A DNA stretch of 64,000 nucleotides from Sarcocystis neurona (lineage: Eukaryota; Apicomplexa; Conoidasida; Eucoccidiorida; Sarcocystidae), in NCBI GenBank assembly GCA_000727475.1, contig KL647305.1, forward strand, positions 674,856 through 738,855. Reading direction: 5' to 3'. Below the pieces are notes generated by a model. The model was not told the DNA's origin. It ran no database searches and saw only the letters and a program-made list of their open reading frames with translations. Positions 12,388 to 25,800 of the stretch are shown here, one piece after another. Position 1 is the stretch's first letter; the number at the start of each line of letters is the position of its first letter. The position numbers and the translations under genes are program-made.

Positions 12388-13872
12388 GTAGGATTCTCCT
12401 TTTTGCCAGCGTGCAGATACTCTTTCGCAGACTTATCTACGAACACGTGTGCAAAACCTCACACCATCTCCATCCATGTTTCCTCGTTCACATTCCTGCA
12501 CGCACGTATATATATAGTGTACACGTACTCAGTACTCTGTATGGGAAAAGTGTGTCCTTACGTATACATATATATACATACGTAGGCGTGATATCTACAC
12601 AGGCCCGCCAGTAAGATATATGCCAAAAACTTCGCACTTGTCTGCCGCAACTATTCGAGCTGAAGCGCTCTTTTTCCTTGTCGACTCCAGTCTCACTTTG
12701 TTTTGATTCCGCTGCCTTTCGGGTGGACACTGAGACCTTCACCTAGATTTCGAAAGAACAGTTGCTAGGTTTCTAGAAAATTTTGGAGTGTTGGTTTTTC
12801 AGTATTTTCATCAAGCATTTCTTGAGTGCTCGGTCCTATTCTTCGCACTCTGTTCTCTGATGGGGCCCTCAGTCAGCGTCACGAACTCCAGTGGAAAATC
12901 ACTTTGGCTCCTGAATGTGGAAAGTTTTATTTATACATCAGTTGTGTCGCCTTGCCTGTGTGTATTCAAAGGGTGTATTCCCCTACTTCTGGAATGTGCT
13001 CCGGCCTTCACATTTCTCCTTATTATTCAAAACGACGGGATATCAGGACTGCGTTTGCTGGTATGCATCAACAGTCCTAACCCCGCCCCTGTTCCCTCGG
13101 CGCCGAGACTTCACGCAGTTCGGGTGCGTCTAGACATTTGTTTTCCGCATTACTGCTGCCATCTACGCATTTCACTTACTTTTCTCATACATACATATGT
13201 ATGCATGTGCAGTGTTACGTGCGTACATATACGGTTCATGCGTGCCTGTCTATACTTGTGTGTTGAAGGCGTAGGTTTCGCCCTTTGGACGCTTTCTCGC
13301 CTGTCCTTGCTTTCTGCGCGTTGGTGTACAGTTCTGGATGACGGCTGAAGTGAAGAGGTGATATAGAGGGTTCACGGAGTAACAATGTATATGTGCAGGA
13401 CAAGTGCCGGTGTATGGGTACACTCGGTGCTTACACACATATGTGCCTATATCTACGAATACGTTCGCACATGCTACACACACGATTTGTTAAAAATACA
13501 ATACAGATACACGTACATACACTTATACTCACACATACAGTCGTATATCCTCGGCGAGCCTGTGTCGTTTCCCAAGCGGCGCACACAGCAAAGAGAGTGG
13601 GTACTGGGAAATGGGAGAGCAAAGCAGAGAGGAGCTCAGAGCAGCAGGCAGCAGAGTGTGACCTTCGCTACATTGGTTTCCCAGCTCCTCTTCGTGTGCA
13701 AGGAGTAAAATGACGTCTCGTGCGTATCTTTCCTCTGTTGTCCTCGTCTTCGACAGCAGGCTGCTGAGGAAACGCGTTGTTGTGTATCTCGTTCCAGTCT
13801 CCAGCGGCGGGAAGCGGAGCGACGCTGCAGTTCTCTTCGTCCTTTCCTTCGTCGCTAAAAGTCAACAGAACC

Positions 13873-16800
13873 ATGGAGCCTCATGTGTGTTTTCCCCGTT
13901 TTTCCTCCTCTCCAGCCTACAGCAAGGGGAGGCAAAAAATCTCTTCCGTTCTTGTTCGTTTCACGGAGTCTTCACGTCCAGTCATCAGCTGCAGCCGCAG
14001 CCGGATATCTGCTTCTCTCCAGACCGCGCAACAGGACTGCGGGAAAAACTGTCCCTCTTGCCTGCTACGTGGCTGTCGTCCTCGACACTGCAGCGGCAGA
14101 CAGAGACGCGATGCCTTTGCCGAGGCTACCCGCTTTCTTTGTGCGGTTGTTGACACGTCTCCATCACTCCGCTTCGCTGCTCTCAGTTCAGTCCATGCGA
14201 GGAGTGGCTTTTACGTGCCTGCTGTTCCTGCTGCTACTGCCCCTGCTGCTGTTGTTGCTTCAGGTACTGACGCCGCTGTTGCTACTGCTACCGTTGCTCG
14301 CTGCGTCTCCGCCACAGGTGCTGCGCCCACCTGTGCCGCCCTTGCTGCTGATGGTGCCTCTGCTTCTGTCCCTCGTGCTCTTGCTGCTTGCGCTGCTCCC
14401 AATTTCTGTGCTACTTCCGCTGCCGCTTCATCTCCGGCTGCTTCCGTGGCCGGCGGCTTGTTCCGTTCTTTCTCCACCATAAGAAGACCGACTTGCCACA
14501 CCGGTAGCCAAGGAGCCCGCACTCAACAACCTGCGGCTGCGGCTGCTGATGCTCCTCCCGGTGCTTCAGCTGCTCCAAACACTTCTGTTTCTTCCTCCTC
14601 TTCTCATCCTTCTGCGTCGTGTTCACCTGTCTCTCTTGTTTCTTCTTCGTCCTCGCCTTCAGCTCCTTCCCATTCTCCAGAAGAAAAAGAAGAGCATGAG
14701 GGCGGCAGCTGTCAAGGTGGAGCAGGCTGCCGTACAGGTACTTTCGAAGATCTCCGAGGAGTCGACTTCTACACCGGCGCACGTCCTCTTTCCCCGTTCC
14801 GACAGGGGAAGCCTGTATCTCATGACGCATTCAATTTTTCTTTGCTTTTTCCCTCCTCAAATTCTGCTCCTTCTCCTGCCTCTTCGTCTTCTATCTCTCC
14901 GTTGGAACCGCCGCAGCCCCTTCTCTCGCCGTCTACGTGCTCGTCCTCCACCTTCTCTTCCTCCTCTTCCTTTCCTGCTCGTTTCGGGCCTCCGTTTGCT
15001 GCGGCTTCTCCTGCAGAACGGATGAGACGCGTAGACGTTGATCTCGCTGCGTGGCAGCAAGAAGCAGCAGCAGAGCAGCAGTTCGAAGACGAAGGATGGC
15101 ACCTGTTTGTTACCAGTACCTGCTCCCCCACCGCGCACATACTCACAAGACAACGGGGGACTGGGTCGGCTTACATTCGAGAACCCCCTTACGTTGCTGC
15201 CGGCGGCCAGGTTGCAGAGACGAAACCGTGGCATTTTCGAAAACTGCCATCCGTTACAGATAGGGAGAGTGCTAGTGAGATGGGAGCAGCGTATAGTGAA
15301 GAGCGGTCCGCTGCACAGACACAACCATTAGGCTCGGCCTTCAATGAAAGGCGACGTCGTGCTGAGAGAAACGGAGGAGAACAAGAGACAGTAGCGACAA
15401 AAGAAGGAAGACCGGCAGGAGGAGGAAGCGGCTGTAACGGGGAGAGGAAACGTGCCGCAGAAGAAGCAACAAAAGGAAGGAAAAGAAGGTCAGCAGCGGC
15501 AGTCTTGCGGGGGAGAAGAGGTTCAGCAGCAGGAGGGAAAACAGGAGAATCAGCAACAGCAGTAGGAAGAAACGGGGTGGCTACAGCAAGAGAGGAGGAC
15601 GCATGTGGAGCAACAGCAGCACTAGAAAGACGAGGAAACCGAGCTGCAGGAGGGGAGCAACTGGCAGCAGCAGGAGCAGCAGAGAAGAAACCACAGCATT
15701 ATGGTTCAACGAAGACGGCCACAGCAGCAGCACCGTGTATACCAGCCGTTTCTGCTTTACCTCGAGATTTCAATCATGCAGCCGTACGCAGCAGTGAGAG
15801 AGAAAACGAATGGCTTCTGCCTGTCCAGAGAGAGAAACGCAGAGAGAGTGACCCGAGGTGGTTGCAGGTAACTGAGCCACAGGAAGAAACACGTGCTCGT
15901 GTAGAAGAGACGAGAAAGGAGGAGGAGGCGGTTGTCGTATATCCGGCGACAGCAGGGAGAGTTGGTGCCCGCTGGCGTCGAGCGCAGGACGCAGAGGAAG
16001 ACGCCAGCAGGTCGGCAAAACACGAATGCGACAGTAGCAAGGGGAGGCGAAGGCAGCAGCAGCAGAGTGCTTCTACTGGCACCTGCACTTTACTTGATGA
16101 AGGTCGCATGAGTACGGGACAGGCAGTGAGGTGCGCAGGAGAAACCGCTGCGGCCTGCAAGGTACTGCGTTCTCCGACACCGTGTACACCGTCAACCACA
16201 GCCAGCAGCAACAGTAGCAGCAGCTTCCTTCCCGCTGACAAGGAGCTTAAGCTTAGTGACAGCAGGAGCGGCAGTAACTCCACCAAGGAGGGGCGAGCCA
16301 GCGAGTACAGGGACAGCAGCAGCGGTCGAACGGCTGGCGGCCTTAGCTGTTGCAGCAGGGCAGGAGGAAGCCGCAGCGCGGCAGCCCTCCGCAGGGCATA
16401 CTCAAGCAACAGCAGCAGCAGACGCGAGACGGATGCAGGCAGCAGAGCCAGCAGCACACGGCCACGTTCGAATTACAGCGACCGTGAATCCCTGGAACGT
16501 TACGACAGCAGCAGCAAGGCCACCAGCAGCAATAGCAGCAGCACCAGCGGTTTAGGAAGAAGAAGCAGCAGCAGCAAGAGCGGGGGGACACGGCAGGCGA
16601 GCAGCAGCAAAGACAGCGTCGCCGGTAAAAGCAGTGGCAGCTGCTGGGAGCGTCAGAGCAGCTGCACCGTCAGCAGCAGCTCAGCTATTGCTTCACCTGC
16701 TCGGTGTAAGACCAGCAACCTTCCGTCCAGTGCGCCGCCCTTCGCGGGCAGCACTGCACCGTCACACACAAGGCGGAACAAGAGCAGCTTCGGCCTCACG

Positions 16801-19800
16801 GTGCTCGATATTCCACCTCCTCCTCTCACTTACTTTGATATGATGAATAAACTCGACGGAGACTGCCCACACCCAGAAACAGCAGCAGCCTCTGCACGGT
16901 GGACAGCAAAAGAAATGGGAAAAACGAGAGAAGGAGATGCACGAACAACAGATGAGCTGGACGAGGCAGCTCCCAACGCAACAGCAGCTACAAGAACGAA
17001 TAGAAGCGAGACAACAGATATCGAGGAATTTTTTCCTGCTCTCCCTAAGCCTCGGGCCCTCTCTTCTTTCTTCACTGATGGTCGCAATGACTGGCGTTAC
17101 CACTTGACTCGTGAAGACGACATGCTGCACGCGGCGTCTTCTACCGAGAGCAGCTGCAGCCTGCAGCAGCAGCGCTGTTATGACACTCCCTGGAGCCCTG
17201 CTGCACCTCCCCCTCCTGCTGCTGCTAAAGCCTCGTTTGCTGCTGACCGTAGTAGGAAAGGGGCCGAGACAGCGACAGCAATGCCAAGGGCAGCGCTGAC
17301 ACACACAGGGGACAGGAATCTTTGTGTGTTCATTCCCTCCTTAGGGAGGTGGAAGCCTATTGCACTTCTAAGCGCGCAGCAGCTTCTGCATGCGTTGCAG
17401 CAGCCCGCTGCTTCTCTTGGAAACAGCGAGAGCCGCGGCTTCTACCGCTGGAGGACCAGGAATAATGACGTGTACTTCTCTCGCGGTGACCCCGACACAC
17501 GGCTGCTTGAAGTGCCGTCACCTGAGCTGCTTCATTTGCAGCTGCAGCACCAGCACAGCCAGCAGCTGCAGCAACAGAACCAGTCGATGCAGCTTCTTGG
17601 AATGTCGACTGCACCCCATGTGTCCGTAGCACCTCCTGTGTCCTCAACGTCTCACCATCTGCCGGCGGCAACTCCTATGATATGGGGATCGCATGCGCTA
17701 CCCGCCCATTCCTTTGCGTGCGCATCACGTACGGTGTCTCCCAACTTTTCTGCTACTCACCTGAGTCCACCCTCATCACCTTCACCTATTCCTCCTTCAA
17801 ACTCTTTCTGGCCGTTTTCTCCTGTTCCATTAGAGAAGGATAGTTTTTTCCCCTTGTGTTACTGGCGAGAGCTGCTGAAGCGCCTCCAGCGCATTGCCTT
17901 CTCCTTCAATACATCTTCTTTTCTCGCTGTTGTATTTGCGGTGTACGTGCACCTCCAGCGTGTGCGAGCAGCCATTCTCCACACGCAACACACGCTCGAC
18001 CGGCGTATGTCGCTGTGCAGTTTCTGGTCTCAGCACGCGAGTGCTGCTGCGTCGGCAGCCGAACATGCAGCAGCAGCAGCGGAAGCAGCAGGAGTGGAAG
18101 CGAAAGCAGCAGCAGAAGCAGCAGCAGCAGAAGCAGCAGCAGCAGAAGCAGCAGCAGCAGAAGCAGCAGCAGCAGAAGCAGCAGCAGCAGAAGCAGCGGA
18201 ATGCGCAGGAATCCTAACGCACACTGTTGTCGCAGAAGAGACAGCAGCAGCCGCAGAGGCAGCTGCCGCAGCATCAGAAGCAGCCGTATCAACAAAGGCA
18301 GCACGAGCAGCGGAGGCAGCTGCAGCAGCGAAAGCCGCAAGAACGGCAGCCAGTGCAGCAGCAGAGGCAGCGCGAAAAGTGGAGGAAGAACAGAAAACGC
18401 CTGTGAAGCAGCTGCAGGATCAAGTTGATGTATTGACCAGCTGTTACTTTATTCTCGCGCAGCAGCCGTTGTGGAAATGCCTCGGAGATAATCTACTTCC
18501 CCACCTCCCGGTGCGTACCCTCTGTTTTTCATGTGTCTTCTTTTGCTTTCCTTTCTTTCTCTCTCTCCATTTTTCTCTCTGTCAGTTGCTGCTGCCCTGT
18601 TTATTCCTCTCGCTACCACCGCGCGTTCTCCGCTGCTGTTGCAACTGTAGTGTCGCATCTGCTGTGTTCCGGCCTGCCGGTCCGTCCGCTGATCCTGCTG
18701 CTACTTGCCACTCCTCCTCCGGATCTTGCGTCGGGCGCATCTGCTGCTGCCCTTACTGCTGTTGCTGCCAATGCAGCTCTGACTGGGTCCGCTGCTGGTC
18801 CTGCTGTTATCGATTTTCCTTGTGCTGCCCTCTTTCTCCTACTGCTGCTGTCGCACTGGCTCCTGCTCTCTCTCCCCTTTCGTACGTAAATGCATGCACG
18901 TGTGAGTGTCTTATCTTCACTGCGGCTGCTGCACCACGTGTTCTTCTCGACGTCTGCTGTTGCTCGGGAAGCGTTTGCACCTACCGCTTCTGGTTTGTGT
19001 TTGTGTCCTCTGCATGTGAGTGCTCGCATTTACATGTGCATTTACAGAAGGACAGGCGCGTCAACTGGGTTGGCACTGGTGTGTACAGAACTAAAGAACG
19101 TCAGACTGCTATGTAGATATAGCTGTAGAAAGTTCTATTGCTGTGTAGGTGCGCATGTGTGTGTGTACGGAAGTCTGTATACGCATAATAAAGTCGTCAC
19201 TCCGAATCTAAAGAGACATCCCACACTGCAGCAGAAGTACTCCCGGGGTCCCTCGGCAGTTGCCACTGGGTGAAATCGGAAGAAGAAGCTGCCGCATGCC
19301 TACCGGGAGAGAGACTATTCACTGACAGGAGACGCAGCAAAGAAAGAGATTCTGCTAGATTTGTCAGTACCCTCCAGAGGCAAATGCGTAGGAGACTTGT
19401 GTGCTGCTCTTGTCGCAAACCCGGCACATAGACACACCTTCCACACATATATTTCTCTACAGTATAAACTTTTTCTTCGAAAGTGACTACATGTGTGTAT
19501 TGGGTGCCTGCGTGTACGTATGTATACACATATGCATATATATATATATACATGTATATGCGTATATGTATGTGCATCTCTATATATCAGTATCCCCCAC
19601 CTGTATCTCCACGACCAGATGTCTATATCTTTGTGTCTTTGTGGCACGTATGTGTATCCCTGTAAGAGTGGCTCTTACGCTGTGCGTTTGCGCAGGTCCT
19701 TCCGAGCCCCATCGCTTCAGGTGTGTATAAGCGTATATACATATATATATATATATATACGTGTCTATGTATGTTTACATGTGAATATATATGTATATAT

Positions 19801-22800
19801 ATATCTCCATATGTATATATATGTGTACAAGTGTGAGGAAAGCTGATCGAAGAGGTACACGGGGCTGCTGTACGCGTTTGCCAAGAGAGTCTTACGTGAA
19901 GTCTCCTTACACACGTGTGTACTTATGTGCGTAGAGGTATAAAGTCTAGTTTCTGCATACAGTTGTATACGGAGAAGTGAGTATTCTGTTGAGCGCTGCT
20001 TGTATTCGTTCTTTAGCAACGTTGCGTCAGTGTCGCGAGGGATTTCCTGCATGTGCCCCCCTACGCCTACGTATCTACACACATGTAAAGACAGGGAAGA
20101 CGACACTGTCGTTGTGTGTGTGTGTGTGTGTGTGGGTGTTGCTGCTGTGCTGGTATTCCGCTGCTGCTGCTGCAGTTCTTGTCCCTGTCCGACTTGGCTG
20201 CCCTCGCCGAAGCGTTCACTGCTGTTGGGCCTGAGTAAGTTCTCTACCGTTCCTGACGCCTGCACATGGACAGAGTACGATTCAGCTCTGCCAGCGTCCT
20301 CACCCATCTGTCGCCTATTCCCAATAAAGAATCTGCGGCCAACACAGATGTGTTCCAGCGCTCTACGAATCTCTGCTGGTAGCCCTCCAAATCTACATGT
20401 GTTCGTTGTGTGCGTATGTGTGTATTCTCCTACGCCTAAGTATTGAGTAAGTGTATGCGATAGACGTCCTACACACGTAGACACACACACGCACACACAT
20501 GTATATATATGAATATATATGTCTGTTCATAAGTTTGCATGTAAAGGGTATACGCGGTGAACACTCCGCAGGTACATACGTATATATACACACATATATG
20601 TGTATACATGTATCACGTATATGCGGTAGACACTTCCCTATATATATATATATATATATTACACATGCGTAACGTGTATGTGGTAGACAATATTATATAC
20701 ATGGAAGTAGTAGAGGTTCCCATATCTGTACATATGGTACGCGTGTATTACGTATATTCTATAGACAATTCCACACATATGTATATATACGTATATATAC
20801 AGCGCATGTATCACGTGTATGCTGTAGACATTTACATATACATATATAACGCATGTATTACGTATGTGCGGTAGACATTTCCACCATGTATGCATATTAC
20901 ACGTGTGTTACATGTATGCGGCAGACGTAAACGTTTCCACACGTGTATTACACTTGTCAGGCGCACACATCCGTTTATACGCGGGGGAAAGCACGTGTGG
21001 ACTTACTTGTCTTCAGTGGGATATAACTTTTCGCGAAGAAACCCGAAGGATACAAGTCCACGAATACAGAGTTTGGGGGCACCCACACACACATATATCC
21101 AAAACTTTACGAGGATATTCTTCCCTTCACCCCACGCGGCTCGACTTATTATACGTGTGCAGGTCTACATCCGTGCGCACAAGTAACTGCCCACGAATGT
21201 ACATACGGTGTGTCGGAATGTGGCAGTGTACCGGTGTACGTGTACACGTATGGAAGTGGAAGGGAAACCATGCACTCCTGTGACGTCTCTGCAACTACGA
21301 ATTCGTGGGTACAAGTCAGAGAGTCTCGCAGGAATGCCGTGTGCGAATACGGTATACCAAGCAGTTCGTTGTTCGCAGACAAGTCTAGCTAGTACAATTA
21401 TATATATATATCGGCGTATGCATACGTAGGCAGAGACGTACACATCAGTGTACCTGTTAATGCTTACACGTACATTTGTGTATGCGAACAGGTGTACGCT
21501 CGCGTGTGAGTCGACGTTCCCCTCGTCCTCGTCGGAGTGTATCTGTGTGTGCCTGAGACGACGGGTTCTACGTAAAGCAGAGGTGCATCTTTTGGTTTTC
21601 GCGGTTCTCATCTCTTGTGTCCATGCTGCGCAGGCACGCGAGCGTCACGAGTGTGCTCGCGCTGCAGGCAACCGACAAATTACACGAACTTCATCTTCAC
21701 GGAGAGAAGGCCATGCAGCAGCAGCAGAAGAGAGCTGCCCAGGCAGCAACAACGGCTGCTTCCCCTTTTGCTGCTGCTGGTGGCCGTGCTGCTGCTCCTG
21801 CTGGCGGCGCTGCTGGTAGTATTGTTGGTGCAGTTCAGACGTCTTCGGTGTCCTCCCCTGCTGCGCCCTCCCTCCCATCTTGCGTTGCTGCCGCCGACCA
21901 GTGGATAGGTGCAGCAGGAACCTCGACTGCAGCCGGCGTCCTTCCTCGCGGAAGCGACAGCCTTGCAATTCCTGTGCTGCTTCATCTTCTCGACGTCTTC
22001 AGCGAAGGAGCGTACGCGGCAGCTGGCGTTTCCGTCTCCCCCTGGAGTCTGCCGTCTCTCAGTTCCTTTGCGTCCTGCACCGGAAGTTCTTCGCGTTTCT
22101 CCTCTGCATGGAACGCTGAGTCTTGTTGCCAGTTCTTCGAACAAAACGAAGACGCGGAATGCAACGAAGAAGCGGCCGGCACAACCCAGATATTGGCCCA
22201 GCAGCTGCTCGCTCGCACAATAGCGCTGCTACAGCAGCACGATACTAAACCACCGGTAATCCTGTTCTCTATCTCTCATCTGCTGATGCTTTGTTGCTTC
22301 TGCACGAATACTGCTCCCTGCTGCTGCTGTACCGCTGCTGCTACTTTGCTGCTCAGCCGTCTCTGCCGCTCTGCTGCTCTGCCGTCCCTGGTGCTCTTTG
22401 CTACTGCTGCTGCAGCCCTACCACCACATATAGAGACCAAGGTGAGGGCAGAGAGCGCATTCCACGCAGCGTCATGCAGCGGGCCCACATACGTTCGTAT
22501 CTAAATACGTGTTCGTTCATACCGGAACTCACGTATATACACCCCTTCACACGTTTCTCCTCCCCCTCTCTCTCTCCGTACATGTATATATATCTGTATG
22601 TCTTTAGTTAAACATATGTGTGTGTGTGTGTGTATACAAGTACGTAGGGATACTCATTTAATCACCGTCACGTCTAAGATGTAGTCGTACACATATATAT
22701 GTGTATATGTATATAGGTGTGCGTATTTCCTCACGTGGAGATGCACGTATGCAGATGCGTTTGCACAGTTGTAGAGTTTGTGCGTCTCTCTTGCTCTGGA

Positions 22801-25800
22801 GGACGGACTCAGAACCGCTGCTGCATGTAATCTGCTCTTATTCCTGGCACCAGTGTTCCCACTCCGAATGTTCAGTTGGGTGCTAACAACAGGACTCACA
22901 CTGGTGTACCTATATATGTACATATGTACCCAAGTATATACACATCTTCATACACGTATGTATATATATATATGTAGATATGCAACACAATCGTCTGTTC
23001 TGCATGATGCAACTGTTGTTAATCAGTAAAACAGTGTCCACGGTAATCTCGCTGAAGTTCTTCATATCCACATATATATACATAGAGAGAGAGATATATA
23101 TGTATATATATGTGTATATATAAACAAATGTATACAAATGGGTATACATTTTCATATCTCTCTCTCTACATATACATATATATATAGATATGTAGATATA
23201 GAACACACTACGTCTGTTCTGCGTGAAGCAACTGTCGTTCGTCAGTAACAGAGGGTCCGTAGAAATTTCGCTGACGTTGTCTCTCAAAGCGGCTAGCGCG
23301 GAGTCCATACGAACATCTGCTGCGGATGAGTCAGCCGCCTCCGTGTTAGGCAAATGGCGAGGCGTAATGCATTGCCCGGCTGAGAGCATCTGTGCAGCTG
23401 CAGGTTTATCGAGAGGAAAAAAATAAACAGATGGATTGAGATAGAAGCGTTTCCTCCTCTCTTCCCTACAGCTATAGAAGACCTACGTAGATATAAATGT
23501 TTCGTTTTCCTCTCTTTCTTCTACCCATACGCGCGTCTCCCTATGGATAATCTCCGTCGCCTTGAAGCTCAGCGAAGTCTCAGGCTGCCGTGTCGTGGAC
23601 TTTTTGCTGGCGTGAGACCGCTCGATATTTGATTAAGACAGATACACCGCCGGCCTTCTGACACGTCGTGACGGTGTTTGACAGGAGCAGCACCACACCA
23701 TCAAGGTTGTCTTCATGCAGACTGGCGCGTCTTGAGTTTCTTTGTTGTTCACTGACCACACACGTCTATGTATACAGATCTATTATGTACACATGTCGAG
23801 CTGTGTGATATATATATATATATGTATATATATAAATGTCCGCACTTGAAGACGTGTATGGCGAACATTTACATTGTATATATGTGTACGTTCGTGTACA
23901 GGTGTAGGAGGAGAAAGAGAAGGAGTAGAAAGACGGGATAAGACGCAAGGAAGGGGGAAAAAGTCCGCATTCGAAATCGCACGTACATACGTGTTTCCGT
24001 CCGAATGCGCCATCAGACACATGTATACGTGGATATGTTTGTATCCCATTGCCTTACCCTGTATACACTGACAGTTTTGTTCTCTAGTACTCCTACTACT
24101 AGTCCACCTCCTGTGATGACGGCGGTGTGTTTTATTTTGTTCTTCGCATCAGGCGTCGTCAATTTTGACGAGATCACAGCAGGTGCAGCTGGCGACGCAC
24201 GCGGGACTCCACTGGTACCACCTGCCTGCCACCTGCCGGGCGTACGTACACCGCGTGCTTGACAATCTTTTGTTTGCGACGGAGGTACAGCAGCAAACCA
24301 GCTGTGCGGGGTCGCTCGCGCCTCTGGAAGTTCTCTCTTTACTTGCAGCGGCAGCCCCCGGCTCTCTGCGCAGCCCCTCCGCCCCCCTCCTCCCCATTCA
24401 TCGCTTTCTGCGGCTGGAGCAGCCCTCTGCGCAGCTGCAGCAGCGACAGCAGCACCTTCAGCAGGTTAATTCTAGCCAACAGCAGCAAGACCTGCATCAG
24501 CAGCAACAGCAGCAGCAACTGCAGCAGCAGCAGCCTTGCCAGCTGCAACACTCCATCGTGCTTCAACAGCTTGAGGTGCAACGTCCTCACTGTCCCTCGG
24601 ACTCTGCTCAGCTGCAGCACTTCCCGCACGCAGATGTATGGCAGCAGCAAGCGTTTTCCTTCGCTCTTTGTCCTGTTGCTCCCTCATTATTCACTCTGCC
24701 GTTACCGCGTGGGGCGGAGCGCTTCCTGTTACGCGAGGTTTCTCACCCTGCAGCTTCTTCTCCCCTCGCGAGACGCGAGCCGCGGGGGAGGGAAACAAGT
24801 CTCAAACTTCAGTGCGCGTCCGCACAACACAGCTGCTCTTCTGCTTCGTCGCTTTCGTCGGTTTCTTCTCTTCGTTCTGCAACCGTTTCTTCATCTTCTT
24901 CCTCATCGTCTTCATTTACAGAGCTCTCGAATGCTGTAACAGACAACGCAGAAGCAACAGCGTCAGCAGCCATCCGGTACGAAAACGCTGCTATGCCGCT
25001 GCTGCCTCTGCTGGCCCCGTCTCCGTTGAAAGCGTGGAATCACTCGAGCGGGTTTTCTCACCGTATCGGTCCATTTCCCCATTCGTATTCTTACACTGCG
25101 CTTTCCTCTGCTTTTCCGTCTTGTCGCGTGCGTGCGTGCGCGATGGTTTCACTGAAGCAGTTGAGCGCCCTGCTGGACGGCTCCACCTGTGCGAGTGCAA
25201 TCGCTCTCCCCTCTTCTTCCACTTCTTTTCTTCCCTTTTTCACAAACTGCACACTCCTTCGTCTTGCCCATCGTTCGAACAAATCCTTCGGCGGTCCTGA
25301 AACTGGTGGATCACGCTTCCCGAATGCACACGCGGAAAGGCCGTTTGTACAGGAAACGGGTTTCGCAGGAGCAGCAGCGCAACTACACCCCTCCTCGGGG
25401 TGTGCGTACGCCCCAATTGGTACAGCTGTTGAACTTGTTGATTGCTGGATTTCACTGCCCGTAGAAAACGTCGCTGCTGCGTCTTCGTCTGCTACCTCTC
25501 TACTGTCTGTCCTCGGACAGAAAGCAACACAAAGCAGCTCATGCAAGACAACAGAAGGGGAGGAAAGTAGCGGCTTCCCAACGTCCAGGCATCTACCATC
25601 GCACCACCGCGAACTGCGGAGGGGAAGCTGGCAGGGATATGCAGCTTCAGAGGAAGACGAAGAAGGTGAAGATTTAGCGTGGGACACTTCTCTTAGCTTG
25701 GGTGAAGCCGAACGCTTCTCGTATCTACAGAGGACTCTCTCGCCTTCTTCTTCTTCTTCTTTTCCGTCTTCTTCTGGTAGTTTTTCCGCCTTTGCTTCCA

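Noticed and set aside
18000..18345. Long poly-Leu ORFs on the minus strand (17906-18340) and similar ones elsewhere
   Set aside because: They are the reverse strand of CAG tracts; no flanking protein-like sequence or splice sites support them.
22619..23200. Long TATA/TGTA and ACAC arrays considered as CRISPR-like or telomeric repeats
   Set aside because: They are plain microsatellites without fixed-length spacers, and no TTTAGGG-type telomere unit occurs.
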